Numbered from the stretch's first letter, positions 47,931 through 61,091 are shown. The stretch is DNA of 64,000 nucleotides from Polytrichum commune (GCA_950295325.1 OX485809.1:3288001-3352000), one strand, 5' to 3'. Notes: generated from the sequence alone by a model not told the origin. Numbers and translations are program-made.

Positions 47931-48307
47931 TCATGAATCATTTCTGCCGGTGATATTTTTTGGAGCGAAAACTAGATGAATTTGCTTGACATCATCCTTA
48001 AATGTCCATTTCTCCAGATGCATGAACCTCAGGAAATACTTAAGTTGCACCAAAGGTCAGCACATTGCTTCATTATTCGCGATGCTTTTGTCACCGAGAG
48101 GAAAATGATTCACAATATGGTATTGGGCGCCCTTGGTGTGTATGTGTGTGTAATTGCCATAATTTCTGGAGGGAAATGTAATATTTGAGCATAAATTTAA
48201 ACTTTGGAAGCTTGTATGTATATGTAACTTGAGATCATTGCACAGCTGTGATGCAAAGGTAACAAACTAAGCTTATTCCATGAGAATGTTGGAATACCAA
48301 GAGTCTA

Positions 48308-48515
48308 GATAGCTTCATAAACACCAACAGGTCTCCTTGTGAAGCATTCTGCATGAAGTGCCAAAGAATTTCAAGCATTAGAGTAGATGAACAAAAAAGT
48401 GAATATTGGTGTTCTAGATGCTCGGACATGGAGTGTGAAGAGACTTATTCAACTGTTTTACAGTACCTCTTTTACCTATGTCAATTTCATATTAGTTTCT
48501 TCAGGGCAGCATAGG
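48308..48515 (+). other. Short Cys-rich ORF without start, possible exon or gene fragment
   Basis: A plus frame open for about 75 codons contains the series C-x3-C-x2-C then, about 20 residues on, YWCSRC (C-x2-C), spaced like a zinc-ribbon. There is no ATG at the beginning; an acceptor-like 'accaacag' precedes the Cys-rich part. It might be a decayed zinc-binding domain such as those of ssDNA-binding proteins, or chance. I cannot assign a family. Confidence 0.22.
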
Positions 48516-48919
48516 AACTGAAGAGAAATTACACCAGTCCCGCATTCACATGTCATTCTTTTGATAAAGAGAATGCCACAGCAGAAAGAACTGATTCAAG
48601 TACATAGTTGCCCATATGAATATCTTATTCATTTTCCAAGTCAAGATTTTGTTTTGTAATTAAATGCCGGATGTTAAAGAACCCCTATCGAGCACTCTCT
48701 GCCAAAGAATCCGCTGCCCCTGGCCCACCTGCCAGTGCCCAGACCAAAATTTACTGGTCTTGCCCACGTGTTGCCTGGAGCTTGCTTGACCGGACAGAAC
48801 TATGGACGGAGTCAACTCCAACCACGTTAGTCATCCTTCGAGCCATGGACGTTCCTCATGAATACATTGTGAACATTCTTTGCTCACATCCTTCCGGTCT
48901 TGCACCGCATCTGCTAATG

Positions 48920-49080
48920 TGTTATGCACCAAAACCATATCCAGAAATGTTATGCACCAAATTTAGATCCAAAAATATGTTAAGCACCAGGTTTGCTAGA
49001 TCCAAATCCATAAATGTGTTATGCACCAAATCTAGATCCAAAAATGTGTCATGTATAAGATCCAAAAATGTAGTATGCAA
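48920..49080 (+). repeat. Short degenerate tandem repeat
   Basis: 'atgttatgcaccaaa' followed by 'agatccaaaaat' repeats about five times, with spacings of roughly 25-45 bases. It is read through by the 166-codon plus frame at 48671-49171, whose C-terminal half is therefore repeat-derived. Confidence 0.7.
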
Positions 49081-49171
49081 CGAAATTAACGGATTCGAAC
49101 TTGTTAGTGTGTGCAACCATTTCATACAAATAATGCTTGCAATCAAATGGCCTTTCTATCTAAGCCTGTGA

Positions 49172-50929
49172 TGTTAATATTCTATAGTTTAGTGCAGACG
49201 TCCTCTTGTTATGTATCTACGCACACATGATTTGTAGGTTGTGCATAAGTATTTCTAATCGCACTTAATTCGATTATGTGCTAGTAGTCAATGTGGTGTT
49301 ATAAAATTTTGCTACATTTGATGATTATGTTGATTCATTACAATCTACCATTCATATCAATGTAGACTTATGATTATTTTGTATCCATTTGGTTGGATTA
49401 TCACTTATGAGGTTTGTGAGTCTTTAATTAGTTAGTTAATCCAATTTCTTTAACAATAGGAACTTATTGATATGATTATATTTATCCACATATATATAGC
49501 ATATTGATTTGATGAATTTTGCGGTTCCAATACAATTGATCAAGACATGGCTGAGATTAGGTTGTGATTTGTGCAAAATACTTACATTTTTCATTACAGG
49601 ACTCAACCCCAACTACAAGACATACGACATAAATGTTAGTATGATCCGGTTGCCGTTACAACTGTGCATACAAATTTGATGATGAAATTACAACTATTGA
49701 CTCCATATTCACTAAGAAGCCTATTTGCATTTGAGGACCTCTAGCGGACTCAAAACATTATGTTCGGAAATTGTCCTTACAACAACATAAACTATGTAGT
49801 CATACCTTGGGAAAGATTTAATGACTTTATAGTTGGTGAACAAACGAACAACTTCTTTCCCTAAGATTTATCTCATAGATTAGTTTATGGTATGATACAT
49901 TCTAAAAGTAGTTGATATTAATTATCATGCCATGAATCCTTATACATTTTATGTTCTCGCTCAATGGGTAAGATCACCAAGTGGTGGAAGCAGTGATATG
50001 ATAGTTTCAATGTGTGGATAATAAGAATGCACACCTCGGGATTATCTCCAGCTCAAATCCTAACCCAATACAAATAAAAAATTGAGGAAGTTGGTAAAGA
50101 AAAATATATTCATTTAATCGCAAGAGAGGACTTACTTTCATAATTCAAATAAAAAAACATAACGACAATCATTCATTGAAAAAAAATATAGAAGTCTTTT
50201 TGAAGGATCTGCTAGAGGATCATCCAACAGACATATTGCTTATGGGAAAGAATTTGTTAAAATAGAATTAGAAATGTCAAATGAAATTATGTTAATTCAT
50301 CACAAAATATATCAAAATCAACAAATGATGTGTATTCATGTATCTACACAACACATTAAGCATTACAAATCATGCATGACACATTTGCAAGACAAATTTT
50401 GCAAGACAAATTTTGTGTAATAGATTATGCCATATGGATTTTACATGACAGATTCAGCATGATATATTCTGCACAACAAATTTGGTAGAATAATTTCTAC
50501 ACGACAAATTTTGCACAATCAATTATGCCAGACAAATTTTGCATGATAGATTTTGAACGACACATTTTGAATGACATACTTTGCTAGACACATTTTGCAT
50601 GATAGATTTTACATGACACATGTAATATACCATGGTATGTATTTAATGATTGATGTTCAATTAAAGAAATATACCATGATGGAAAATTGTCAATATTACA
50701 TAATCATAGGGTGGATGTAAATCAACCAATTTTGTTTTATTAATACTGTAATGTAAAATACTCCATTAACTCACGTGCCTATGCAGAAATACACTAAGTG
50801 AATCCCCGAAGAATACAAGAAGCATTGTTTCGCAGATCATAGCGGTCTTTAAGAATCGTCCAAAACTCTTAGACAGAGCATGGATACATGACATGAAGAA
50901 CGACATGCATTTTGACGGATGACTTGAGA
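49172..50929. other. AT-rich intergenic DNA with a degenerate short repeat
   Basis: No ORF of note. At about 50370-50625 a motif 'gcaagacaaattttg' or 'gcatgatagatttt' recurs some 15 times with 14-17 base spacing, an old degenerate minisatellite. Confidence 0.55.
50370..50625. repeat. Degenerate ~16-bp minisatellite
   Basis: Repeated 'gacaaattttgca' or 'gacacattttgca' blocks separated by a few bases, more decayed than the arrays at 17995 and 55363. Confidence 0.7.
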
Positions 50930-53811
50930 ACTCTTTAGAGCTTTCTATTCTCTTTTCTTTTTAGCTCCTCAGGATTTGGGATAACAATTGCAACAGACAA
51001 CGTGGAGGAGCTGTCGTCAAAATTTGTCATTTATTACTCCTCGTTGAAGAATGACAGGAGGTTCTGGGTCTACCGATTCCCAGACTTCTGAATCTCCTCG
51101 GATTGGCTTCAATTTTCAGCTTCCAAAGATGGCAGTTTGTCTCCCCATCTAACTTTTCTGACTCACTGACATTTGATAAAACTGTCTCTGAAGACACGAT
51201 TCAACATGATGGACTATAGTAGAGAATTTGTAGAATGACAAAAAGGAGAACAATGTTGATCACCGGAAGAATGAGAGCTTTTGATAAGTTCTGGCTTTAC
51301 TAAGAGCTACTCGATGGAAATCGACAGTTTTCTAACGCCTCTGTGTGGCAGAAACAAACAATCGTGACGAATGGAAGAACACCGCTGTTCAACAGGAGCT
51401 CCACAGGAACGATCAAACTTCATGTACGAAGACGACACGACAAACTCATGGATTCAATAAACTTCTCTAGAGCCGGTGGTATGGTGCACCATCGCTCTGG
51501 TACCATGATACAGGAGCCATTTGGCTTAGAGATAATTGCAATTGATGAATGACACCGGTTACTATTATCTAATATTTAGCAGATAAGCTGCAACTGGGAC
51601 TATCTAAAGCCGATGACGTCATCAATGAAAATGATGTGTCAACAGTTTTCTCAAGATAACTTGATATTAGTATGGCATTCGTGATTAGAACATAAATCGA
51701 AAGTGTTATAACTCCCCGAATATTATCAACAAATATGACGTTAATCATCAGCCTGTACACGGAATACATTCCATTAAATAATAAGTTTTTCGAAATTCTG
51801 TTAACAAGTTTCAGAATACTACTATGCTATACTATTCTCCCACCATAAACCTCCAATCTTTGAGTACATGCAACCTCGAAATCAGAGTCCTTTTGCTGGA
51901 ATAGCACTTTTGCTGTCAAATTTCTGTCGTATCTACTACGGACGAAGGACAACGCTGTATGGTACACCTTACAATGAGTCCAACGAGCAGAGTGAATGAT
52001 CAGCGATAAATACATCTGGAATGCAGACCTTGTAGGGCATTGGGGTTCAGATTTACTCACTCTCTCAGCCTGCAAACAACTCTGGACCTCCAAGCGTCCC
52101 GTGGGTAGGCCAGGTGACCACTGGACCTTCTTCAAGTCTAGGATTCCACTCATCCCCAGTCAGCAAGTCTGGGCTGCATTAAGTGAATACAAATCACAAA
52201 CTGCAGTGTTAGATGGCGAATAATCTACATGATAGTTTTCGATCTTAATTTTCAGTATAGAACCAATACATGCACAAAAGTTCAGTGCCTGAACTTGTGT
52301 AGAGTATTTATTTTCATCAATCCATCAACGTTTGAAGATCAACTTTTCATCAAACAATCCTCGTAATACACTGTTCAAACTCAAACAGTCACAGGGCCTT
52401 ACATCCCTACTACATTATTCTTCACCTTCATTGCTTTGTATAGTACATCATCTGGATCTGATGATTCGGTTCTCATTTTTAGGACGCCTTGCATTTCCTG
52501 TAAAATTTCAACCACTACCAGGGATTTTCACAAGTTCCAATATATGAAGCCGTTCCTAGATGTCATAAAGTGCCAATTCCAAATTATCCAACAACCAAAT
52601 CTAGCATTGTATTGGTCATAATTGAGAACTTGCTCTCAGGCTGTAGAACTCACATGATCTGCAGAAGATTGTCTTGGTGAAGTGTTTGCTCAGAATGAGA
52701 AGAACCAGGGTGATCAAGAGCAGAAACTTGTATCGGCAAGGGTGAGTTTTTGATTTGTTTAAGTACAACAACCATGTCGTTAATATCGTTCAGGGCTGAG
52801 TTGATTTCCATAGCGGTCACAACAATACCTTTTAGAGGCTCCGAGGACTTGCCCGGCATACAATGGACCAGAGAACGTTGTTGCAGGGTCGAAGCCTTCC
52901 CTCTCTTGAGCTCAACATCTATGCTAAATACGTAGACTCTGTCAAAGTCTTGTAACGAGCTCTCGAAGTTCCCCATAAAGAACCTGATTCCGCCTTGAAT
53001 TGTGCAGTGATCCATCGTTAAGGTTGCAGAACACATGGAGTTTTATAAACTGAACGAAGCAATTATAATCAACGTGAAAACAACTTGTGAGCTTCACGAA
53101 CGTTCAATCATAGATGCAGAGATAACAACTCACCTTAAAATGACCTCTGATTGCTTGTGTTGAATTTTCCAGAGAACCATTTCATTCATTTCATGATATG
53201 AAGACCCCTTCGCCAGTACATCCGGTCCATGATCGGAAACATCGTGGAGGTATCATAGGATTTAGAAGTTTTGGTGTTTTCAAGGTAGGTAAGAACTCTT
53301 TGGCGGTATTCAAGCATCTCTAGCCGCACAACGCTGCAATCAGAGAGCTTGTTAGTATGCATTAACACATTCAGCGAGAACTGTAATTTTTCTACTACTT
53401 GGCAAAGTTAAATAGACCTTCTGCACTTTTTACCACTTCACTGTGCGTGCTCTCAATTGAAGCGCCAAAACACTATGGTAGCGTATTCGGACTTTCTTCT
53501 GAACTGCCTTTGCACTGCGCATATTCTTACCTCCCCCAGCAGTGGATGAGCTCCTGATGCCCGTTTTGAAGTTCACCCTTCAAATCAAGGAATGTAGACC
53601 TAGTTTTGTTGCTTGAAAATCCTCTGAGTCTGCGTAGATATAGACTTAATAAGTTTCTTATAGAGAGTCCGATTCTCTCTGACGCCACGGCCATCACAGC
53701 TCGATAGTACATATTGACATTACATAGCAAACTTGCCAGCATGAGGAGGTTTGACACAGTATATTCAACCCCAAAAGTATACAACTAGCAAGTTGCGAAA
53801 CTGTTGCTTAC
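50930..53811 (-). pseudogene. Frame-disrupted downstream part of an unrecognised gene
   Basis: Several blocks look coding and have splice-like edges on the minus strand, but no single frame joins them. 53678-53531 continues from the previous exon with a helical stretch (ENRTLYKKLIKSIS) and meets a TAG, while its second half is open in another frame (DLKGELQNGHQELIHCWG) that joins, phase 2, to a block from 53345 (VVRLEMLEYRQRVLTYLENT). That block in turn shifts frame before EMVLWKIQHKQ and a GTGAGT donor near 53133. A 128-codon frame at 53036-52650 ends near another GTGAGT donor. Either the gene is decayed by small indels, or I have misplaced exons. The family is not recognised. Confidence 0.35.
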
Positions 53812-55299
53812 TCATTCAGAGATGTCGATGCAATAAATTGATGCCATCGAAGTTTAACGGTATTTGAAGTCACTCCCAATTCCAACATCGAAGAGTTTGT
53901 AATCAGCGAAGAAATGCTCTCCACTTTGTTTTACGATTACACATGAAATCATGCTATTCGAAACCTTCACGAAAACACGAGATATGTAATGACAACAAGA
54001 ACACAAGGTCGATAATATGATGAAAGTGCAAACGTACCAGATATAGGCGATTTCTTCTGTGGATGCAGAATGGCAGTAGCTTCACTCCTCACCACTAGTG
54101 AGCAACCATTTACCTCTAGAACTTTAGCGGCGTGGATGAGCGATCCTTCTTCAAACTCCTTTCCTTCGGTGGATATCCGAAGATAATCGAGGCATCCCTG
54201 ACCCTGCGCTTTAGAGAGGGTGTTCAGCTAGCAACATAAAGGATGTTGATTAATTCTATGCAATTTTGTCAGTTGATAATCTCCTCTGATCCACTCACTC
54301 TGTGCAGATGTGACCCTTTCAACGAAAAAATTGGCCTCACTAAACTGAAGGCATAACCACCAAATAGCAACCATTCATGAAAGAATATGAACCATCAAAG
54401 GGTCAATAGATTCGAATAAAAATGAAAATTCACCAAATGTCATTTATGCGACATTCAAGAAACCACTGCCACTATCAACTTCGCAAACCTTGTTTGGTGG
54501 GCCTTCAATTCTCAAATTTGTGGCAACTTGCTCAGATGGTACTTTAATCTCAGCTCCGTTCAAATACAGTCCGACCATAGTGATCCCTGTAACTGGAGTC
54601 TAATACAGCAGTCATGCTGGAGAATTCATAGACTAATCATGTACAAAAACCCGAAGCTTCACTAGACTTTTCGCACTTAGTATTCCACAAACTTTTTCAA
54701 ACTGAATTTGCAACAGACTAATTTGGCTCAAGCTTGCTTCATCGTCTATATACCAGGTAGTCATCATTATACACATACATATGTATGTCAGTGATTAATA
54801 TCCTCAAACAGAACGCCTAGACAACTGCAAACCAATCGTCTAGTTATCATCAGAGTCCACAAAACTTACATCGTTCTTGCCACCTCGCTTCAACGTTGAG
54901 TGGTGCTTCGCCTTCTTGAAGGTAAATGAAGATGGATCTCCCCATCTGCATCACCATCAAAACCTGAAAGACTCCCTGTATAGTCTGCATGTGTCGTTAT
55001 GCATAAAGTCTCTGCCACTCCATGATACATTGAGTTGTGGCTACTTCGACAAGCTCAAGAATTTTACCACTAGTGCTCCGCTGATGTAACTACAACTGTG
55101 AGTTTAATTACGTACCTTTATAGACAAAATACCCCAAGTCCCCAACTGAATAGTGCACCTTTTGTGCACCCTTAGACAATGTTTGACAATGTTCACAATC
55201 TCTCCTAACACAAGCGGATGAGAAGGTAGCCGCGACACTTGAAGAACATTCGAGGACTTCCACTGTCGCACTTTGTCGTGCGCAAGCATTTGCACCATC
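53812..55299 (-). CDS. Five phase-consistent exons of an unrecognised protein (5' part)
   Basis: Exons on the minus strand: 55299-55116, 54937-54870, 54599-54489, 54203-54038, 53923-53812. Phases 1, 0, 0, 1, 2 join without a stop and introns are GT-AG. The joined product has ordinary globular composition: YSVGDLGYFVYK, then SFTFKKAK, ITMVGLYLNGAEIKVPSEQV, LRIEGPPNK, CLDYLRISTEG and SLIHAAKVLE, then VTSNTVKLRWHQF. Short beta-strand-rich segments followed by a helical stretch are suggested. A nuclear SMC-hinge/ATPase-type protein crossed my mind but no diagnostic motif supports it. The upstream end is undefined: the tandem array at 55363 begins 60 bases away, so earlier exons are missing or lie beyond it. 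The exon limits rest on splice signals only. Confidence 0.45.
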
Positions 55300-55362
55300 C
55301 TGCTTTATATGTCACACAAAGCCCTTGGGAATGGTGTCGGGAAGGTACATTGCTGCCAGGTA

Positions 55363-56003
55363 CATGGACTCCGACTGGAAAATCGATTCACTGAGTTGGG
55401 TTGCGGACGCCACCAACGGTATGGGATGTAGTGTTTCCGAGCATGTGGATTCATGGACTCCGACTGGAAAATATCGATTCACTGAATTGGGTTTCGGACG
55501 TCACCAACGGTATGGGATGTAGTGTTTCCGAGCATGTGGATTCATGGACTCCGACCGGAAAATATCGGTTCAGTGAATTGGGTTTAGAACGTCACCAACG
55601 GTGTGAGATGTAGTGTTTCCGAGCATGTGGGATTCATGGACTCCGACCGGAAAATATCGATTCAGTGAATTGGGTTTAGAACGTCACCAACGGTGTGGGA
55701 TGTAGTGTTTCCGAGCATTTGGGATTCATGGACTCCGACCGGAAAATATCGATTCTGTGAATTGGGTTTAGAACGTCACCAACGGTGTGGGATGTAGTGT
55801 TTCCGAGCATGTGGATTCATGGACTCCGACTGGGAAATATCGATTCACTGAATTGGGTTTCGGACGTCACCAACGGTGTGGGATGTAGTGTTTCCGAGCA
55901 TGTGGGATTCATGGACTCCGACTGGAAAATATCGATTCACTGAATTGGGTTTCGGACGTCACCAACGGTGTGGGATGTAGTGTTTCCGAGCATGTGGGTT
56001 CAT
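55363..56003 (+). repeat. ~91-bp tandem array, seven units
   Basis: Units begin 'catggactccgac' at 55363, 55452, 55543, 55635, 55727, 55818 and 55910 (spacings 89-92), with a final partial unit. Shared content includes 'gaattgggttt', 'cgtcaccaacggt' and 'gggatgtagtgtttccgag'. Units differ by a few substitutions and single-base indels. The unit length is not a multiple of three, so the open frames across it are not protein repeats. It is young compared with the other arrays here. Confidence 0.92.
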
Positions 56004-56253
56004 TGTTGTGAGAAGATATCGGATATTCTCGGATGGGTGGTTCGACATCGAAGGTGTGGGAACATGAACGCGCTCCTGATGTTCAGAAGTGTGGAATGAG
56101 CCAGAATCCGAAACGGCGACAAAATCAAAGCCATCGACATTGCCACGATCCGATTGTTCCGTGGTTGGCCCTATGATTAACGCATCAGCCATGGCCGAGA
56201 ATTGCAAAGACATAACCTAAATCTAATGAAGGTGTCCACCAACCAGAACACTA

Positions 56254-56503
56254 CACTAAATATCAATAACCCTATGAAAGTAAGTAACATTAATGTAAAC
56301 CTAAACACTAAATATCAACAATGGTTATATGTGGAAGTTACATGTTTGAATTTGGTGTTAATAAGAATACGAAAGAACAAATAACAATGATAAGAGGAGA
56401 CTTCCAGAAAATTAAATATCAAAAAATTGAAAATTAGTGTTGAGCAAGGTAGGGTGGTAATACCATTATATATATATTCAAACACTAGCTATCTTATTTA
56501 GTG
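56254..56503 (-). mobile_element. CACTAAATAT-ended MITE, second copy, reverse orientation, TA duplication
   Basis: Ends are CACTAAATATCAATAACC and CTTATTTAGTG, flanked by TA on both sides (56252-56253, 56504-56505). Internal sequence is the reverse complement of 43846-44188: 'attagtgttgagcaaggtag' here matches the 'ctgctcaacattaat' stretch near 43900. It is about 90 bases shorter than the other copy. Confidence 0.75.
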
Positions 56504-56532
56504 TAACGCTCTGCTACACTAATATGATGATA

Positions 56533-56690
56533 TTTAGTGTCACCAATTATGAATATCTTGCCCAATACTAATTGTAAACCGTGGTATAGTGTCACCAACA
56601 CTAAAATGTTAACCCCGATATTATTTGTCATTCCTTGTAAGTTTTTTGGGGGATTATAGGTTTACAATGTTGCAATTAATCTCTCTCTCT
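56533..56690 (+). repeat. Dispersed repeat family R3, copy 3
   Basis: 'tttagtgtcaccaattatga', 'cttgcccaatactaattgta' and 'tttacaatgttgcaatt' in order, as at 16705 and 34313. It immediately follows the CACTAAATAT element and shares the 'tttagtgt' start. Confidence 0.65.
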
Positions 56691-57168
56691 CTCTTGCACA
56701 ACCGATTATAGATTTGGGCTTGAATAATCATATTTAAATGGATTCCGTTTTGTACAAACTTTTTCAATATTTTATTTTTCTCAATGCGATTGTTGCACCC
56801 TAACCTCCATAATGTCGTCCTCTATAATGTCATTCCCTCTCTCATATCCCAAAACCCTAGGGAACGAATATGCTCAGCTTAAATATCCCTCCTTTTGTCA
56901 CATTTCCCTCTCATATATCGTGAATTTTGACATTAAGTAATTCGATAAACGAATGCAAACCACACTCTCGCACACATCACGTTGTCATCATTATCATTCA
57001 TTGTCATGATTCTAATGTTGGCTTTGTGTTATTTCATAATGTCACAAGCTGCATTAATCTTTTATTATCATGCATCCATATTAACATTGCAAGCTTCCTT
57101 GTGCACTTTGGTTGCCGTGGACGTGATATTAGGGAGGTTCGAGTGTAGGGTTTAGGGGTATCAGAAGT

Positions 57169-57208
57169 TCATGGTCACGGCTCTTGGCCCATGTGTGAGG
57201 TGGCCCTT
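57169..57208. mobile_element. Lone end of the GGGCC-ended element family
   Basis: 'catggtcacggctcttggcc' followed by 'catgtgtgaggtggccctta' is the reverse complement of the left end of the 3970-4467 element. The partner end was not found. Confidence 0.55.
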
Positions 57209-57921
57209 AGCTTGAGAAAACTCTATTTTTTGGAATGGCAAGTGTGAGGCCTAGGTCTTAAACTATATTCCATGTCCTAGAATACCTCCTTGTTTTTTTC
57301 ACTTCATGCCCAAAAAACTATTTTTCGCAAGACATCTAAGATTGCAATAACATCACATTTGTGACAACAATGACCACAAAAAATTCTCCTTGGTGGGTCT
57401 CAAATCCAAATTGAAACCTCAAGACAAATTTCAAACTCTTTAAAATACTATCAAAGATGAGGAAGGAATATTGGATCATCACACCTAACACAATTCCATG
57501 TTCAGTGCGACCAAACTTACCAAGACACTAAAGGTTTAGCCCTTAAAAACTTTGGGGAAAAGCCCATGATAGTATCATAAAACCGGTGGACTCTTCAAAA
57601 ATCCTGGCTTAGTCATATGGACAAATCATGGAAGATTATGCAAGAAGGCACTACCATTTCACAAATGCCGATGCTTAGTACTTTACCAAATGTCGAAATC
57701 CTTATTTGGAACAAATTTCTATTTCAACTAGAATAATATCTAGAGTAAAGGCACAATCTCCCATTCACCTTTGTGCCTAGTCAAAGTAAGACCAACACAT
57801 GGTCTACATTTTGGGAATTACAAGAGAAATTAGCCCACCCATCACCTCATCCTAAAATCACATAATATACCTTATGCCATGAAAGACTAGCTCAAAAAAT
57901 TAATAACAACTATGGTGGACA

Positions 57922-58078
57922 ACATAACATTGTTCAAATCCATAACAGTGTTTTGTGGGACCGATAATATTCCCATATATTTCCCACAATCATATTGAAT
58001 GTGGGAAATATCCAAGATTATTCTATGGAATACTATCAATCCCACAGAACATTGTTATGGATCTGAATAATGTTATGA
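57922..58078. mobile_element. Foldback element, ~157 bp, arms of about 70 bases
   Basis: The left arm 'acattgttcaaatccataac' ... 'tatatttcccac' is mirrored by the right arm 'gtgggaaatat' ... 'gttatggatctgaataatgt'. The arms meet around a loop of only about a dozen bases near 57998. The arms differ by scattered substitutions, so the two halves have diverged since formation. This is a typical foldback MITE; superfamily and target duplication are not clear. Confidence 0.75.
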
Positions 58079-61000
58079 ATACATCCCATTCATTACTAAA
58101 CATAAAATATTGGGATAGCAAGTAGAATTCCTTATCATCTTTCATAGCAAGCGTGAGGGGGGACTTACAAAACTTATTGTCAACCGACTTAGATTAATGA
58201 ACATCATCATCTTCCATTTCATTGTCACCTTTCTCATAGACAAATTCCGCCATATTGCAATCAACTGACCTAATACTTAACATACACCAACTCGAATGCA
58301 TGCAAGCCCTAGTAATATCCCCCCCTTCAAAAACATAGATTTCTCACGTCCACAAACACCAAACATCACTCATTTACCAAGTACTCTCCACAAGGCACAT
58401 ACTTGCCAACAATTAGAAACTACATGCAGCCAAAGATAAGGTCTTTTTGAACGATGGTGTCAAAAACACGTTCCAACACAGTATGTGAATTTGAGTTCAA
58501 AGTAATGTAGGGTGTTTTAAATTTCATGAAATTAGGTTTACATAATTCTAAAATACTATGCTATTGAAATTTTGCAATAGGGTCATAGTGTATGCATTTC
58601 CCGGTCCTGGCCATAGTGGATAAAATTTGTCAATAGATGGAAAAATGGCTAAAGAACGTTCGATGTTAGGTTTAAGTAAACAGCGTGGAAGAGATTGGAT
58701 TAGATCATGGTGTTGCATTCTGAGAGATTGGTGTTTTGTTGGCATCTACAAAATCTACACATTCTAGCAGTGCGGTGTTAGCACATTATCTTTTTTGTTG
58801 CTTCACATGAATAGAAATGCAATAGGAATCCCAATACTTTACTCGGGATGTCATTGGTTATGCTTCAGTGTTAAAATGCATTTCGTGTTGCTCTTGAGTG
58901 CGTTTCAATTCTGTCTAAGCATGTTTTGTATTGTGGCTTTATGAAATTGCTTGGAGGCTAAACCACATTGCAAAGAATTATAGGCATTGCCTTTTGAGAT
59001 AGTCTTTGGAAACCAAAGCTTGGCCTCAGTCAAACAACCAACTAGAATTACCCAAGTGTGGAGGATCATCATAGGGCATAAGCACTCTTCCAACCAACCA
59101 ATTGTTGATTTATATTCAACAAATGATACATGAAAATGACTAACCCCAACCTTTCAAAGCAAGCAAAAGGTACTTCAAAATATGCACAATTAGAAAACTA
59201 CCAATCGAATGGGTCATTTCAATGCTTGTGAGCAAGATAATACCCCCCCCCCCCCAAACAATTGTACCCTCACCGCACGTGGTTCTTGTAAGTCACACAA
59301 AGTGTCAGCTCCATGGTACTCTCTTAGCCAAGCTACTACACACACAAAACATAATATAACTATATAACATCGTCCTTTCATTATTCAAAATTTGGGAATA
59401 AAACCTAGACTCTAGCCAATGGTGGTAAGCCAAGAATTTCTCTATTAAAAAACAAGTGTGATAAATCATTCTTGTGGCAACTACTTGGGGGGGGGGGGAA
59501 TGTTATTTAATGAGCATACTCATATTGTACATGTTCGATCTTTGTGAACAAGGGTATCATTATAACGCAACCATTATCAAGGGCATGCAAAAAATGTACT
59601 TGCAATTTTTAACATATGGGCTATTTGAGTTGCCCAAAGAAAAAAACATAGAGGTTGAACCTCTCAAAATGAACTACACAGTAAATTATTTGAATACATG
59701 TTATTATATATAAAATCACATTATTGAGACTTATAATATCCTTTGTGTATCCAATTTAAAATTGCAATTCCCAAAATCCATGGCAAACACCTGTCATATA
59801 TCCAAGTCACATTCAAGATAGAGCCCCAAAAAATCAAAACAAAAACATAATAGAACCAAAATTAGATTTAGGGACCTAGCCCTTAGTGCATACAACTCAA
59901 GCCCAACCCTTGAAATTTTTGGCAAGCACTTGTCATAATTTCCAAACAGCATTGAATAATAGAACAAAAGAAAAAAAAATTAAAAGTTAAACACGAAATA
60001 AAACAAAAAAAACACCAACATTTTTTACAATCAACTTGCATTAAAATTATATGACCTAATTCTTAAGCACGCACTTGCAATACAATCCAATCTATATTAA
60101 AGAGTAGAGTCAAACAAATAGTTATAACATTAAAGTTAACTTGCATTTTATAAAACATGGCCTAATTCTTTGATAGACACTTGCCACATTTATGAGGGCC
60201 TCAAGTAGAGTGCAACACATTCAATAAGAGGAGAATACAAGAAGAAGAAAAAGAGGGCAATGCCCTTAGGCCCAAGCCTTTGTGCACTTGGCTTGCACTT
60301 TAAAAACATGGCCTAATTCTTCAACACGCATTTGCCACATATCTAAAGAAATCAAATAGAGTGTAACACATTCACTCTTTGGAAGGCACATGCTATTGAT
60401 ATAGACACACCATTTGCTCCATTATAGCCATTTGTTCGCCAAAACAAAAAAAAAATTCTGGGGGCCATACACTCCAACCGTTTACATGATGTATAGCATG
60501 CACCTACTATCAATTTTGGTCTTCCACTAGGATAGTTTGAGCCGAAACTTTCCTTCAATGTAAACAAGTAGGGGTTGACCCCACTTCTCCTTTGATTGGT
60601 GCTCTTTCAAAAATCTATAGCATGTATTTACTATTAGTTTAAGCCTTTGACTTATGGTTTCCATTTCAATACACCCTATCAGTAATTAGAATTTTTTGGG
60701 GGGAATCATTTAAAATAACCTATTTGATTTATATTGCCCAAAAAGGAAAATACATTGCAGTTCAAACAACATGCTAAAATTTTCCCTCCCGGCACGTAGG
60801 TAGAGAACATCAACTCCACATTGGATATGTCGGTTCAGTAACGTTCAAGTCAGCCAACATGCAAAGTCATCCATCCAAGTTTTTCCAACAAAAAATTACC
60901 TCTTTTCATCCACTAGCATAGACCCTACCCTAGACCCGCTACCCCTAGTAATTGTTTCCATGTTATTTTACATGTACTGACTATATAAAAGAGGCCATTA

Positions 61001-61091
61001 TATGTGATGGTATTTTACATGTAAACATGTTTCATTATTTTAAAACCTCCTATATTTTATGTACGTTTTTTGCAAAATTAATTTACAATGA
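58079..61091. other. AT-rich intergenic DNA, no gene supported
   Basis: Contains poly(C) at about 59243-59254 and poly(G) at about 59488-59498. Phrases such as 'aacatggcctaattctt' with 'cacttgcca' recur near 60165 and 60310, and a related phrase near 60052, a loose tandem of about 140 bases. Short ORFs have no recognisable content. Confidence 0.4.

Noticed and set aside
55325-55613. Two overlapping plus ORFs in the 91-bp array
   Set aside because: The unit length is not a multiple of three, and the frames only persist by chance across near-identical units.
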